From Euglena gracilis (Eukaryota > Euglenida > Euglenophyceae > Euglenales): a stretch of 64,000 nt of DNA. Numbering within the stretch: position 1 is the stretch's first letter; every line of letters starts with the position of its first letter. The stretch is from the NCBI GenBank assembly GCA_039621445.1, contig CP154956.1, positions 21,355,295 to 21,419,294 of the forward strand. Reading direction: 5' to 3'. Position numbers and translations under genes: made by a program. Positions 33,391-45,375 of the stretch are shown in pieces. Below the pieces are notes generated by a model. It was not told the DNA's origin. It saw only the letters and a program-made list of their open reading frames with translations, and made no database searches.

Positions 33391-34160
33391 CTCCTCCTCG
33401 GTAGACCAATGAGCATTCCCATATTAGTCTACATACTGGGGCTGAACTTCCTCGGATCCTTGTGTTGCAGGGGTTGGCAGGGGTTCTGTTCCTCCTACAT
33501 CCCCCACAAACGAGGCATCCTCTTGTGCACTTTCCAATCCTATGTCCTGGGTCCCCGTCTCTTTACCACTCCGAGTGGTAACACCTCGAATCCAGGCATT
33601 TTGCTGTGTGGGTGGTCCTCGGAGCCTAATCCACATGCAATTTGCCTCCTCCCTTTTCTCCTCACGAATCAGAGCCATGACGTCTTCCTTGTCCTGCGCC
33701 GTGCCGTGGCGACTCACATCCTTCACGGCTTCACTTGCAGGATAAGCCCACCTGGAAAGGATGTCTGCTATTGTGTTGTCCTTTCCAGGCACGTAACCCA
33801 CTGTCAAATCATATTTTGACAGGAGTTGGTGCCATCGCGCTCTTCGGCCTAGGGGTCCGCTTGGGGTATCCAGGACCTCCTTCGTCCAGAATTCCAGGCT
33901 CTGGTGGTCCGTCAACACCAAGACGGGTTGGAGGCCAATCCAAGACTCCCACTTTTGAAGGGCGGCTATTTACGGCATATGTTTCCTGTTCCATCGGCAC
34001 CCAATTCCGTTGGCTGTCCGTGAGCTTCGTGCTCATGAACGCCACAGGGGATGCCTTTTTCGCCAAGACATCCTCCACTGTCGGTGCCTGATCCTCGTCT
34101 ATGAGTTGCTCCAACGTAGCCCCTATTGCATATTGGCTTGCGCTCAAGACAAAAGGCTCT
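33391..34160 (-). pseudogene. Element C RNase H and linker
   Basis: Homologous to B. The frame 33424-33921 carries VLTDHQSLEF and a canonical GKDNTIADILSRWAYPA ending. The frame 33809-34147 carries ASQYAIGATL and QETYAV. The domain is split by a shift near 33965. Its start is disrupted by a tandem duplication of a 16 bp word (CTCAAGACAAAAGGCT, about 34143-34174), which displaces the first catalytic Asp from the frame. The linker to integrase (GVTTRSGKETGTQDIG) follows. Confidence 0.85.
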
Positions 34161-35590
34161 CAAGACAAAAGGCTTGTCGGGGTTCACCCTTTGCAAGATG
34201 AGCTCCCCACAAAGCCTTGATTTGATTTCCTGAAATGCCTCCTCGTCCTCCTTATCCCACGTGATTCGTTTTTTGGATCCATTTTTCCCCTCGCTGCGTG
34301 GAATTTTCAACTTGTCTTGGAGTCGCGACACAACCCGTGCATACTCCTTGACATACGAATTGTAGTAGTTCGTAAAACCCAAAAATGCTCTAAGGGCCGT
34401 GATCGTCTGTGGCCTTTGCCATTTCTCAATGGCCCTGAGCTTGCCAGGTTCTGGTCTACTGGTCCCGTTCTCCAAAACATGGCCGCAAAATTGACAAAAA
34501 ACTTACACTTTCGGACATCACAGATAAATTTGGCATCCTTGAGGACTTCTAGCACCCGTCTCAGGTCCCTGTCATGGGCTGCTAGAAGATCCTCCCCCTT
34601 CTCCACCCGAGTTCCAACCAAGATATCATCGATGAAGGGGTCAGCTACATCCCTCACCGATGATAACACGTCCTCCATCATCTGTTGGAACTGTTGACTG
34701 GCGTTTGTCAGACCCATTACATTTACGCTCCACTGGAAAACCCCCAGTGTAGTGTAACAAGCTGTGATGGGTCGACTATCTGGGTGTAAGGGTTGCTGGT
34801 GGAAGGCCTGTCTCAAATCCATGATTGAAAACATTTTCCTCCCACCTTGTTTCACCAACAAATCTTCAATCACAGGTAGTGGATATGAGATCCTCCGAGT
34901 CTGGGAATTTGGACCTCTCATATCTACCACCCCTCGCCAGTCACCATCCTTTTCTGGAACAACAAAAGTATTGGACATCCATTCGCTGACCACCCCCTCA
35001 GGAATTCTTTCAATGTACCCCCGATCCTGCCATTCCCTTGTCACTTTGCAATGGGCCTCGAACTTCTCCCCGTGCAAGCGAAAATGTTTGGCTCGGGTAG
35101 GTACGGCACCTTCCTTGAGGGGTATTGAGGCATTCCCATATGGGCCTCTGACAGGTGGGTCCTTGAGCGGTTCCTTGTCAAAGAGCACCCCGTCACAATC
35201 CCTCTGAATTTTTTCTCGCAGGTCAAGAATTCTGGTACCCACTTTTTCCTCCTCACGTGCCTCAACGATGTTGCGTATGGCCTTGGAATTGCCCAGGTGC
35301 TGCAACGCCTTGGCAGTACGCCTCCTCTCAGCCCGTTTGAGCTTTTCACCGTCACTATTGTGACCCTCAGGTGGTACTTGCAACTTCATTTTCCACAGGA
35401 TTTGTTCAAACTCAGTGTCAAAATCCTGTGAAATGGGAGCTTGTGTTGCGATTCCGTACCTTTGTGGTTCCTCCTGCACAATCATCCTCACACGTCTCAT
35501 GTTGTCCTTTCCACACCATTTCTCCTTTTGTTTCCTCTCTCCTGCCCAACCGTACAGGAGAGCAAAATATGGTTCATCAATGGCCAAGGC
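34161..35590 (-). pseudogene. Element C reverse transcriptase and protease-RT linker
   Basis: The 426-codon frame 34307-35587 has the connecting region (residues 1-195), then SNTFVVPEKDGDW (205-217), FSIMDLRQAFHQ with Asp257, VMGLTNASQQF (290-300) and the catalytic DPFIDDILVG (FIDD at 318-321). Here all RT motifs in the frame are intact, unlike B. A 10 bp deletion near 34490 relative to B shifts the frame after residue 365. The thumb and connection (RAFLGFTNYYNSYVKEYA) continue in the frame 33966-34475. RT copies the element's RNA into DNA. Confidence 0.92.
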
Positions 35591-38100
35591 TTATGGTGGG
35601 GAAAAACTCCAATGTGATTCTGGGACATCCATAGAAAAGACAGAATTGCACCCACCTCCATGGATGGTTCACCAAATTCCGTCTCACCGTTTGAAGTGAG
35701 ACGGGGCACCACAGTAGCAACAACCTGATTGCCGGTTTGCGGGTGGGTGTTGCCCACTTTGCTGGGAGGGCCGCACCTCAGGTGGAGCTTTCCTCGGCTG
35801 CACCTGGGCCGGGGCTTGCTGGGCTGGCTGTTGAACCGGGTCAACTTTCTTCGCCGGTTCACGTTTTTCTGCCGTTTTCAGCTTCATTGCCCCAGGGAAA
35901 TGGCCTGCCAATACATTTCCCAATGTGCCTCAAAATTCTGCCAACAGGAGACCTATCGTCGAATCGGGGAGGTCTAATCGACTTGGCAATTTCTGACACC
36001 ACCACGTCACCCCCCAGGGGTAAAACCGGATGGTGCTGACCCCCTGTTCCACCCCCCGCAGAAACTGGTCGAATGGAATAAGTGGGACCTTGATTCCCGC
36101 TTTGCAATGAAGGAAAAGATCCTGAAAACAATGGAGTTGGACCTTCTTGAAGTGGTTCCAAAACAAAACCAATCTCAGGGGTGGCTCGTGCAGGAACAGG
36201 CCGCACAAGGTCAGCCGGTTTCTGCATCGCTATCACTGGTTCCACATTCATAGTCACAGGCACTACCACCGGTGCTGGGACTGCGACTGTGGAAGATGAC
36301 GATTTCTCCTTCAGGTCTTTTTCATCCTGGAGGAGTTTATCGTTTATCCTTACTGCTGAAAATTCTGAAGATAAAAACTGGTTGGCCACTTGCCCCAATG
36401 CAGACTGAAGTCCTCTCTCAACACTTTGAACTGCCCCCTGCAGATTTTGTGTTTGGGATGAGCATGATTGGAGTTCCAGCAAAACACCTCGCATAGCGCC
36501 CTCCAAATCATGGATCCCCTTTTCTGTCGATTGTTCCCCCCAGCAATACTTTGCATCAAACTATGCTGGACCTGTGACTGCACAGCTTCATTATGCAGGA
36601 CCCTGCCATGAATTTGTTGTATCAACGCATCCTGTCTCTGGGTAAGCACCGTAAATTGCTGACCCAGTGTCAGGATTTGTTGATTCTGCTTTTCATGGAG
36701 CAATCTGATTTCCTTCATTTGTTCCTGTTGAATACGTTTCACCTCTTGTTGGATTTCTTGCAGTCCTCTCTCCAAATTCTCATTTTTCTGCCTCTCCTTT
36801 TGATAATTCCTTTCAAACTGTTGCACTAAATTATTTTCTGACCTGACACAGGTCATTTTGATTTGGAGTTCAGCCACGGCCCGCTGAACAAACTTGGAAA
36901 TATTGTCCTGCTGCTGTGCAGAAAATTCCAGCATATGTTGACCGACCTTTTTTCTGCATTGAAGCGAAATCTGCTCAGCCTTTTGGTCCAATGCATTTGT
37001 TAATTTGATGCCCTCCGAAACCAGGTGTTCCACTACTTGTGCCCTCGTCTCATCCAAAGACTTTTCAATATGGGCAGCAAGTGGCTGTGCATCACGCAGA
37101 ACCACTTGCTCCTCCATACTCGAAACTCTGGCATTCAATTGATTGAGCTGAGTGGACAGCCCCTAGGCCCACAACTCCCACCGTTCATTTTCTTCCTCCC
37201 AAAATGGGTATGGGGGAGCTGGGCCCTCCTCCCCACAATCCATTTGGGTTTGGGCTGGCTGGCTAGAATCATTGTTCAGAAAAATGTCAGTTTGTCCATC
37301 TTTCTGAGTATCACCCACCCCCAGACCTTGGTGGGGTCTTTTCACCTCCATCACTGATTCATCAGATGGGGGTGTGCCCCTCCCTCGAATTAGGGTGTTG
37401 GTGGGGGAGCCCTCCATCGGGTCTTCAAAAGGCTCCCCCCCTGGGTATAAACCCTTCTGCCACTCATGCACCCGTGCCTTTACCACCTCCCGTGGATATC
37501 TCTCACCCTCCTCTGTGAAAAATACATCCAAGGGAACTCGGGCTTTGATCAAGGTCTTGCATATCCTCGTCCGTTAGCTCATCCCCTTGGAAAACCCCCT
37601 GGACCTCCCCTATGGTTGCACCCGCTGAACAGGGACCGTGTAGAGGATGGGGCATAGGGACAGGGAGTAAAGGAAGATTTTCGTTTGGCTTAAAGTGCAT
37701 GCGGGAGTCCACAAAACCCAGCCCTCCAGTGGGTGCTGCTAACCCGCTGCAGGTCTGATCCCCATTAGAATTAACAATCGCTGTTCCAGGAAAACAAATT
37801 GGTGAAAAAATGGGGTTTTCAGCAATCTGAAAAAAATGCTGGTGTTGAATCTGAAGTTGCAACCCGGTTCCATTCAATTTGCTGAATATCGGTGGGCTGA
37901 TTTGTAAACTCCAGTTTTCTGGGGCCACTGGGAGATGCCAAATCAGAAAATTGAATATCCCCAACCCCAGAAAAATCTGGGCCAGAATTCCTGAAAAATC
38001 CTGGTGTCCTACCGAAAGTAAATTCCTCAGCAGACGGCTGGGAAATTAACACAAGTGCACACAGGCTTTCATTCGAAGAATGTGCCAAATCTGGAATGGT
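35591..38100 (-). pseudogene. Element C Gag with in-frame capsid deletion and truncated zinc knuckle
   Basis: An acidic, Pro-rich N-terminal part (37163-37552 and about 37503-37964, joined by a frameshift near 37555) leads across a TAG at 37163-37165 into a long coiled coil (36350-37138; QQFERNYQKERQKNENLERGL). The Pro-rich region and PPRFDDRSP come next (35859-36506). In the frame 35684-35923 GAMKLK is joined directly to TAEKREPAKKV, which removes about 250 residues relative to B without changing the frame. The zinc knuckle CCYCGAPSHFKR is cut by a second deletion before its last Cys, and protease and DNMT are lost with it. Confidence 0.85.
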
Positions 38101-38173
38101 GTGAGAAGTAATTCCACCCATCTGAAACTGCGGAAAAATTTTCTGAGAATACTGAAAAGTCGCTGCATTTTCA

Positions 38174-38203
38174 AACTGATCATGACTAACAACATGATCA
38201 GTT
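38174..38203 (-). other. Perfect stem-loop beside the primer binding site of element C
   Basis: AACTGATCATG (38174-38184) and CATGATCAGTT (38193-38203) form an 11 bp stem with an 8 base loop, six bases from the primer binding site in the leader RNA. Stem-loops in this position serve dimerisation or packaging in retroviruses. Element B has lost this region, so conservation cannot be judged here. Confidence 0.7.
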
Positions 38204-38209
38204 GACAAA

Positions 38210-38221
38210 CCACTGCGACCA
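38210..38221 (-). other. Primer binding site of element C (tRNA-iMet-like)
   Basis: The coding strand reads TGGTCGCAGTGG directly after the 5' LTR end. It differs from element A's site by one base and from the typical initiator tRNA-Met complement (TGGTAGCAGAGG) by two. Confidence 0.85.
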
Positions 38222-41200
38222 TGTCCGCGGAACCCGCCCTCGGGGTCCCCGGCGTAGGATCGATTTGCAAAAGTTCTGTGGCCGTCAGCCACTCCTGGGT
38301 GCGTCGGCAGGTTTTGCCCCGATCCCCCCCGGGGACTGTCCCCCCCCCCCCGCAACCTGGGCTCCAGTTCCTGTGGTCTCGGCTCACACCCCACCCTGCC
38401 CGGCCCCCTCGAGGGGAACCGGTCACATCGAATGCAGGGGGTGGTTGGGCTCAGGTCCACCCCCCGGAGTATTTTGGGCTGTTGCTAGGAACGGGATTAA
38501 ACCTAGAATTTCCGCAACCTCGGCCCGTGGACTCCCTACTTGCTTTCCCCCTCCCTGATTCCCTGCTGTGTGCATGCTTGTGCGTGTCAAGCCACACCAC
38601 TTGTTCCGCTTGAACAGCACAATTACAAGCAAACTGACTGCACGATTCAAACTGACAATGGAATGTTTGTAAGGATTTGGTAAGGATGTGGGAGATGGAA
38701 GAAAGGTATATGGAAGACCTGCAGAGGGAGCAACGTGTTTAAATTCTGCATTCTGCCACTCCCCTCCGAACTTGGGCTCCGAACGAGCCAAAATCAGGGG
38801 GGCAATTAATTCATTCTGACCCCCCCCCCCCGATTTCGGCCCTAAACAGCCAAACATTAGGTTGAGGAAAGGACCCCACTGTGTTTTCTGTGCGGGGCTG
38901 CCCCCTCCCCAAGTTCTGGGCTCTTGTCACCGAACTGGCTGGGGTGTTTATGTTTTGGGCTGAAATTTTCTGGTAAAATATTTCTTCGCACAGCCCCCCC
39001 CCCCCCATCGTTGAGAGCTGACCCAGCCCGAAACGTTTGAGGGGAGAGATATTTTTTATGCCAACCGATTGTGGAAAATCCTTCAATATTTCCTCCCAAA
39101 ATCCTGGCTTTGTTCCCTGTCTGAAAACAGGAGAAAAAACCTTTGAGGGAAACTCTGAATTTGTTAATTTTTGCGAAGAATCTGTAAATCTTGCACAAAC
39201 AAACCAAAAATAGCCTGAAAAAAATGGGGGAAAAACTGAGAAAATAAACTGTCACTGCCACAGCCACAGCCATTCTCATCCTGGCCATTTAAATTCCTGC
39301 CCCCCCCAGGGTTTTCGGTTCGGTACAACCGTAAACCTGGTGGAGGTAAAAATGGACCGGCCACATCCCGAATCTGTGGTTTTGGGTAATATTGCCGCCC
39401 CCCCCCCCCGGCCTGCCATCATCTGACCCAGGTTCGGGGAGGAAGTAAGACAAAAAGAGCTGCTTCCTCCGCCCAGAAATTGGCCTCCTTCCGGCCTGAC
39501 TTCTGCTGGGAGAGATAAAAATGCTGACCCCCCCCAGCCCAGAAATTGGCTTCCTTTCAGCCAGATTTCGGCTAGGAGAGATAAAAATGCTGCCCCCACC
39601 CAGCCCATAAATTGGCTTCCTTTCGGCCATATTTCTGCTGGGAGAGATAAAAATTCTGCCCCCCCCCCAGCCCAGAAATTGGCTTCCTTTCGGCCAGATT
39701 TCCGCTGGGAGAGATAAAAATGCCCTCCCCCCCAGGGCCTTCGGTTCTGCAAAATCAAAAACCTGGTGGAGGCACATAATAAACTGCCCAGGCTACAAAA
39801 ACATATGCTTATTCCGGTGCTACTGAACACCTGAACCTGGAGATCAGCAACCCAGGTCACAGGGTGGACGAAACAACCGTAACGACTCCAAAACTGCTGG
39901 GTGAAATGCAAAACGAATCCATTAAAACAGCCCCACCTGGCCCATCTGAACATGCCAGATGGCTGTAAATGACATCCGCCATTGGCTCCATGACGACCCG
40001 GGTCCGTCATCTGGAAACTCAACTGGCTGGGTCGAAAAAAAGCTGTATTTTCTGCTGCTCAGCCAGAACACCACCACCCCCGACCTGCCATCAGCCAGCC
40101 CAGGTCAGGGGGAAAAGAGCATAAAAAAGTCTGCCCAGCCTACCCCCCCCTGACCTGCGTTTGGCCCTCGGCCAGCCCAGGTCAAGGGGAAAAGAGTTTT
40201 AAAAAGAAACGTCTGACCGGCTGCCCCCCCCCCCAGCCCAGAATTCGGCATACTTCCAGCCGCATTTCTGCTGGGGATGGAGTGACATTCCCCCCCCCCG
40301 ACCTGAAATCGGCCAGCCCAGGTCAGGGGGAAAACAATTTAAAAAAAAGTCTGCCCTGCTGCCCCCCCAGCCCAGAATTCGGCTTCCTTCCAGCCGTATT
40401 TCTGCTGCAGAGGGATTGAATTCCTCCCCCCGCCCTGACCACCAGCCCAGGTTTCAGGAGGAGGGGGAAAAAATAACCATTCTTTCTGCCCTCTAAACCT
40501 AGATTATCGGTCTACGGCCGTAAATCTGTGGTGGGGGTGATTTAACGTTGTCCCCCCCTCAATTTGGTCGGCCAGCCATATTTCAGGGTTAGGAAAAAAC
40601 ATTTGGTCTGTCACACCCTGTATTCGGCACGAAACTGCCTTAATTCAGGGTTTTATACCCCCCCCAGGAGTTGGCTGACAGCCGTTACCTGATGGGGAAA
40701 GAAACCCAAAAATCTCCGACATAAAAACTGGGCACTCCTTCTGATATTGGGGTCACGGTCCAGCCCAGCCAGCGCTGGGCCCACAGCCGCAGAAAGCTGA
40801 GGAGTTCGCTGCAAAATCAGGACCAGCCACATACCCTGGCTGTCCGTTGCTTCCAACGGTCGCTGGTCCAATAACCATACGAACCTTGGATAGCCTTGAT
40901 AAAAAATCACCCTCGGCAGCAAATAATTCTCCGAAATTCTTGTGTGTATTCCATCCAAGCACAGCTGACTTAGTCGAGGGAGAATAAAAAGACCCCTCGA
41001 TCACCCCCCCCAGCACGATTCTGCCAAATCATGCTCAGGTTGGGGACAGGGGTTCGCAAACAAAAATAATCTGATTCCCCCCGTTCTGGCCCGTACACAT
41101 CCAGAAACGAGGGTTCAGGGGAATAAATACCCCTGGGCTGCCCCCCCTCCCCGTTCTGGCCCGAACACATCCAGAAATGGGGGTCCAGGGGATGAAATGC

Positions 41201-42167
41201 CCCAAGGCTGCCCCCCCCCCTTGCCCGAGGCTGATCTCCTCACCACAGGGCCAGGGGAGAAGAAAAATATTATGAAAACCCAATCTGGAGTGGATTGTTG
41301 CCATCACCACGCCTCAGAAAAAGGTTTTGGATCGGCCATTCCACTGGCAAGCTCCTGAGACTCCTTGGTCCACCATTCGATACGGGCATAGGGCAGCATT
41401 GCAAATTCAGTTCGATTCACTACCTTTTGGGTTCCAAAGAATCTTGCAAGCACTCGAAATCCTGTCCACTGGACTTCGGGTCTGGTAATTCCTTGCCGAT
41501 ACCTGTCCCATTTGAAAATTGAACCTGCAAAAACGCAAAGCATTTCCTACCCCATCTCATGCAACAATTCTGCAAAATGGTCACATTTAGGGCATGGGGG
41601 AGGCAGCCTAGCTCCCATTTGCTTTTCAGGCCAAGTTTCTGAACAATCCAGAGGTCTAAACCCTGTGGACGTCCAAAATCTACCCTCAAAACCTCCCTTC
41701 AGGACTCCCAGCTGCACTGGAGGCCTTCAGGGAGTGTTTGTGAGGGAAAAAGCTAGTCTAGAGGCCTTGAACATCTAGACTTTGTCGCCATCCTGTCTAA
41801 CCCACTGATCATCCACAGTCTGATGTCGGCAAAATCCCAACCCTCATGACCAGGGACTATGGCTGAACCATATACCCTGAGTCCATTTCTGTATGTTTGT
41901 GTGCTGGACTCCCTTCCAATTGGGGGGGATTTGGTCCGCGCGTCCACAGGCTCCTTTCTTACCCAGTTGGGATCTCTTACTTTGTAAAAAAGTCTGGTGG
42001 ATAGCACTTGGAAATCTACAATTTCACTGCCAGCCCCCCATATCATTGGATGCGCCTTCCAAAGCACTATCCAAAGATATCCAATTTATGGCGTCACTCA
42101 GCCATTTCCCAACTTTCACTTCTGGAGCCACTTCAAGGCCGGAGCGAGGCTGTCCAAACATCCAACA
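38222..42167 (-). repeat. 5' LTR of element C (3946 bp)
   Basis: Starts TGTCCGCGGAACCC next to the primer binding site and ends CCAACA before CCCC of the satellite. It has the same internal layout as 27519-31579 but fewer GACCTG-family units. As the 5' LTR it should hold the promoter on the minus strand. I could not identify a TATA box with any confidence. Confidence 0.95.
38750..41230. repeat. Array of C-tract/hairpin/A-rich modules in element C 5' LTR
   Basis: Same module types in the same order as at 28010-30700. Four AAATTGGCTTCC units lie at 39470-39720, the GACCTG/CAGGTC units near 40082-40325 (for example GACCTG 40082-40087 with CAGGTC 40101-40106), and GTTCTGGCCCG units at 41080-41200. 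Confidence 0.85.
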
Positions 42168-42609
42168 CCCCTTACATGGCCCCATGGGAAACAATGATTT
42201 GACCCCAATACTGAAAACCGATCGTGGGTTCCCGTTATGTTCCCCGGGATAGCTACTTTGATGTGCCGGCCGGATTAGTGCCTACGGGTGTGAAAAACAT
42301 GCGGATGTCAAAAACCTATCCAGATATCGACAGTTTTGGAGGGGTAGAAGAAAGCCCCTAATTGCAGTACAACCTGTTCCCCTTACATGGCCCATGGGAA
42401 ACCATGATTTGACCCCAAAACTGGAAACCGATCGGGGGTTCCCGTTATGTTCCGCGGGATAGATAGTTCGATGTGCCGGCCGGATTAGTGCCTACGGGTG
42501 TGACAAACATGCGGATGTCAAAAAACAATCCAGATATCGACAGTTTTGGAGGGGTAGAAGAAGGCCCCAAATGGCAGTACAACCTGTTCCCCTTACATGG
42601 CCCCATGGG

Positions 42610-45375
42610 AAACCATGATTTGACCCCAAAACTGGAAACCGATCGGGGGTTCCAGTTATGTTCCGCGGGATAGCTACTTTGATGTGCCGGCCGGATTAGT
42701 GCCTACGGGTGTGAAAAACATGCGGATGTCAAAAAACTATCAAGATATCGGCAGCTGTGGTGGGGTAGAAGAGGGCCCCAAATGGCAGTACAACCTGTTC
42801 CCCTTACATGGCCCCATCGAAAACCATGATTTGACCCCAAAACTGGAAACCGATCGGGGGTTCCCGTTATGTTCCCTGGGATAGCTACTTTGACGTGCCC
42901 GCAGGATTAGTGCCTACGGGTGTGAAAAACATGCGGATGTCAAAAACTATCCAGATATCGACAGTTGTGGATAGACGCCCCAAATGGCAGTACAACCTGT
43001 TCCCCTTACATGGCCTCATGGGAACCCATGACTTAACCCCAAAACTGGAAACCGTTCAGGGGTTCCCGTTATGTTCCCCGGGATAGCTACTTTGATGTGC
43101 GGGCCGGATTAGTGCCTATGGGTGTAAAAAACATGCGGATGTCAAAAAACTATCCAGATATCGACAGTTTTGGAGGGGTAGAAGAAGGCCCCAAATGGCA
43201 GTACAACCTGTTCCCCTTACATGGCCCCATGGGAAACCATGATTTGACCCCAACACTGGAAACCGATCGGGGGTTCCCGTTATGTTCCGCGGGATAGCTA
43301 CTTTGATGTGCCGGCCGGATTAGTGCCTACGGGTGTGAAAAATATGCGGATGTCAAAAACTAACCAGATATCGGCAGCTGTGGTGGGGTAGAAGAGGGCC
43401 CCAAATGGCAGTACAACCTGTTCCCCTTACATGGCCCCATGGGAAACCATGGTTTGACCCCAAAACTGGAAACCAATCGGAGGTTCCCGTTATGTTCCGC
43501 GGGATAGCTACTTTGATGTGCCGGCCGGATTAGTGCCTACGGGTGTGAAAAACATGCGGATGTCAAAAAACTATCCAGATATCGACAGTTTTGGAGGGGT
43601 AGAAGAAGGCCCCAAATGGCAGTACAACCTGCTCCCCTTACATGGCCCCATGCGAAACCATGATTTGTCCCTAAAACTGGAAACCGATCGGGGCTTCCCG
43701 TTATGTTCCGCGGGATAGCTACTTTGATGTGCCGGCCGGATTAGTGCCTACGGGTGTGAAAAACATGCGGATGTCAAAAAACTATCCAGATATCGACAGT
43801 TGTGGAAGAAGGCCCCAAATGGCAGTAAAACCTGCTCCCCTTACATGGCCCCATGGGAAACCATGATTTTGCCCTAAAACTGGAAACCGATCGGGGGTTC
43901 CCGTTATGTTCTGCGGGATAGCTACTTTGATGTGCCGGCCGGGTTATTGCCTACGGGTGTGAAAAAACATGCGGATGTCAAAAACTATCCAGATATCGGC
44001 AGCTGTGGTGGGGTAGAAGAGGGCCCCAAATGGCAGTACAGCCTGCTCCCCTTACATGGCCCCATGGGAAACCATGATTTGACCCCAAAACTGGAAACCG
44101 ATCGGGGGTTCCAGTTATGTTCCGCGGGATAGCTACTTTGATGTGCCGGCCGGATTAGTGCCTACGGGTGTGAAAAACATGCGGATGTCAAAAAACTATC
44201 AAGATATCGGCAGCTGTGGTGGGGTAGAAGAGGGCCCCAAATGGCAGTACAACCTGTTCCCCTTACATGGCCCCATCGAAAACCATGATTTGACCCCAAA
44301 ACTGGAAACCGATCGGGGGTTCCCGTTATGTTCCCTGGGATAGCTACTTTGACGTGCCCGCAGGATTAGTGCCTACGGGTGTGAAAAACATGCGGATGTC
44401 AAAAACTATCCAGATATCGACAGTTGTGGATAGACGCCCCAAATGGCAGTACAACCTGTTCCCCTTACATGGCCCCATGGGAACCCATGACTTAACCCCA
44501 AAACTGGAAACCGTTCAGGGGTTCCCGTTATGTTCCCCGGGATAGCTACTTTGATGTGCGGGCCGGATTAGTGCCTATGGGTGTAAAAAACATGCGGATG
44601 TCAAAAAACTATCCAGATATCGACAGTTTTGGAGGGGTAGAAGAAGGCCCCAAATGGCAGTACAACCTGTTCCCCTTACATGGCCCCATGGGAAACCATG
44701 ATTTGACCCCAACACTGGAAACCGATCGGGGGTTCCCGTTATGTTCCGCGGGATAGCTACTTTGATGTGCCGGCCGGATTAGTGCCTACGGGTGTGAAAA
44801 ATATGCGGATGTCAAAAACTAACCAGATATCGGCAGCTGTGGTGGGGTAGAAGAGGGCCCCAAATGGCAGTACAACCTGTTCCCCTTACATGGCCCCATG
44901 GGAAACCATGGTTTGACCCCAAAACTGGAAACCAATCGGAGGTTCCCGTTATGTTCCGCGGGATAGCTACTTTGATGTGCCGGCCGGATTAGTGCCTACG
45001 GGTGTGAAAAACATGCGGATGTCAAAAAACTATCCAGATATCGACAGTTTTGGAGGGGTAGAAGAAGGCCCCAAATGGCAGTACAACCTGCTCCCCTTAC
45101 ATGGCCCCATGCGAAACCATGATTTGTCCCTAAAACTGGAAACCGATCGGGGGTTCCCGTTATGTTCCGCGGGATAGCTACTTTGATGTGCCGGCCGGAT
45201 TAGTGCCTACATGTGTAAAAAAACACGCGGATGTCAAAAAACTATCCAGATATCGACAGTTGTGGAAGAAGGCCCAAATGGCAGTAAAACCTGCTCCCCT
45301 TACATGGCCCCATGGGAAACCATGATTTTGCCCTAAAACTGGAAACCGATCGGGGGTTCCCGTTATGTTCCCCGG
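42610..45375. repeat. Higher-order repeat in satellite 2, about 1459 bp (seven monomers)
   Basis: The block from about 42610 to 43915 recurs almost base for base from about 44069 to 45375. The series of diagnostic variants (AAGATATCGG, then GTGCCCGCAGG, then TGGATAGACG, then GTGCGGGCC with TATGGGTGTAAAAA) returns in the same order. Confidence 0.9.

Larger units (their letters stand above)
27519..42167 (-). mobile_element. Element C: chromovirus with 4 kb LTRs, DNMT and protease deleted
   Basis: A 14.65 kb element that begins TGTCCGCGG and ends CCAACA on the plus strand, flanked by CCCC (27515-27518 and 42168-42171). In uninterrupted monomers this sequence is GTTCCCCTTACATGG, so a 4 bp target duplication fits. 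On the minus strand it has a 5' LTR, a primer binding site directly at the LTR edge, Gag, RT, RNase H, integrase, a clear chromodomain, a polypurine tract and a 3' LTR. Compared with B it lacks about 1.57 kb covering the end of the zinc knuckle, the DNMT and most of protease, and about 0.75 kb of capsid. It also carries scattered stops and frameshifts. It could move only with help from another copy, if at all. Confidence 0.96.
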
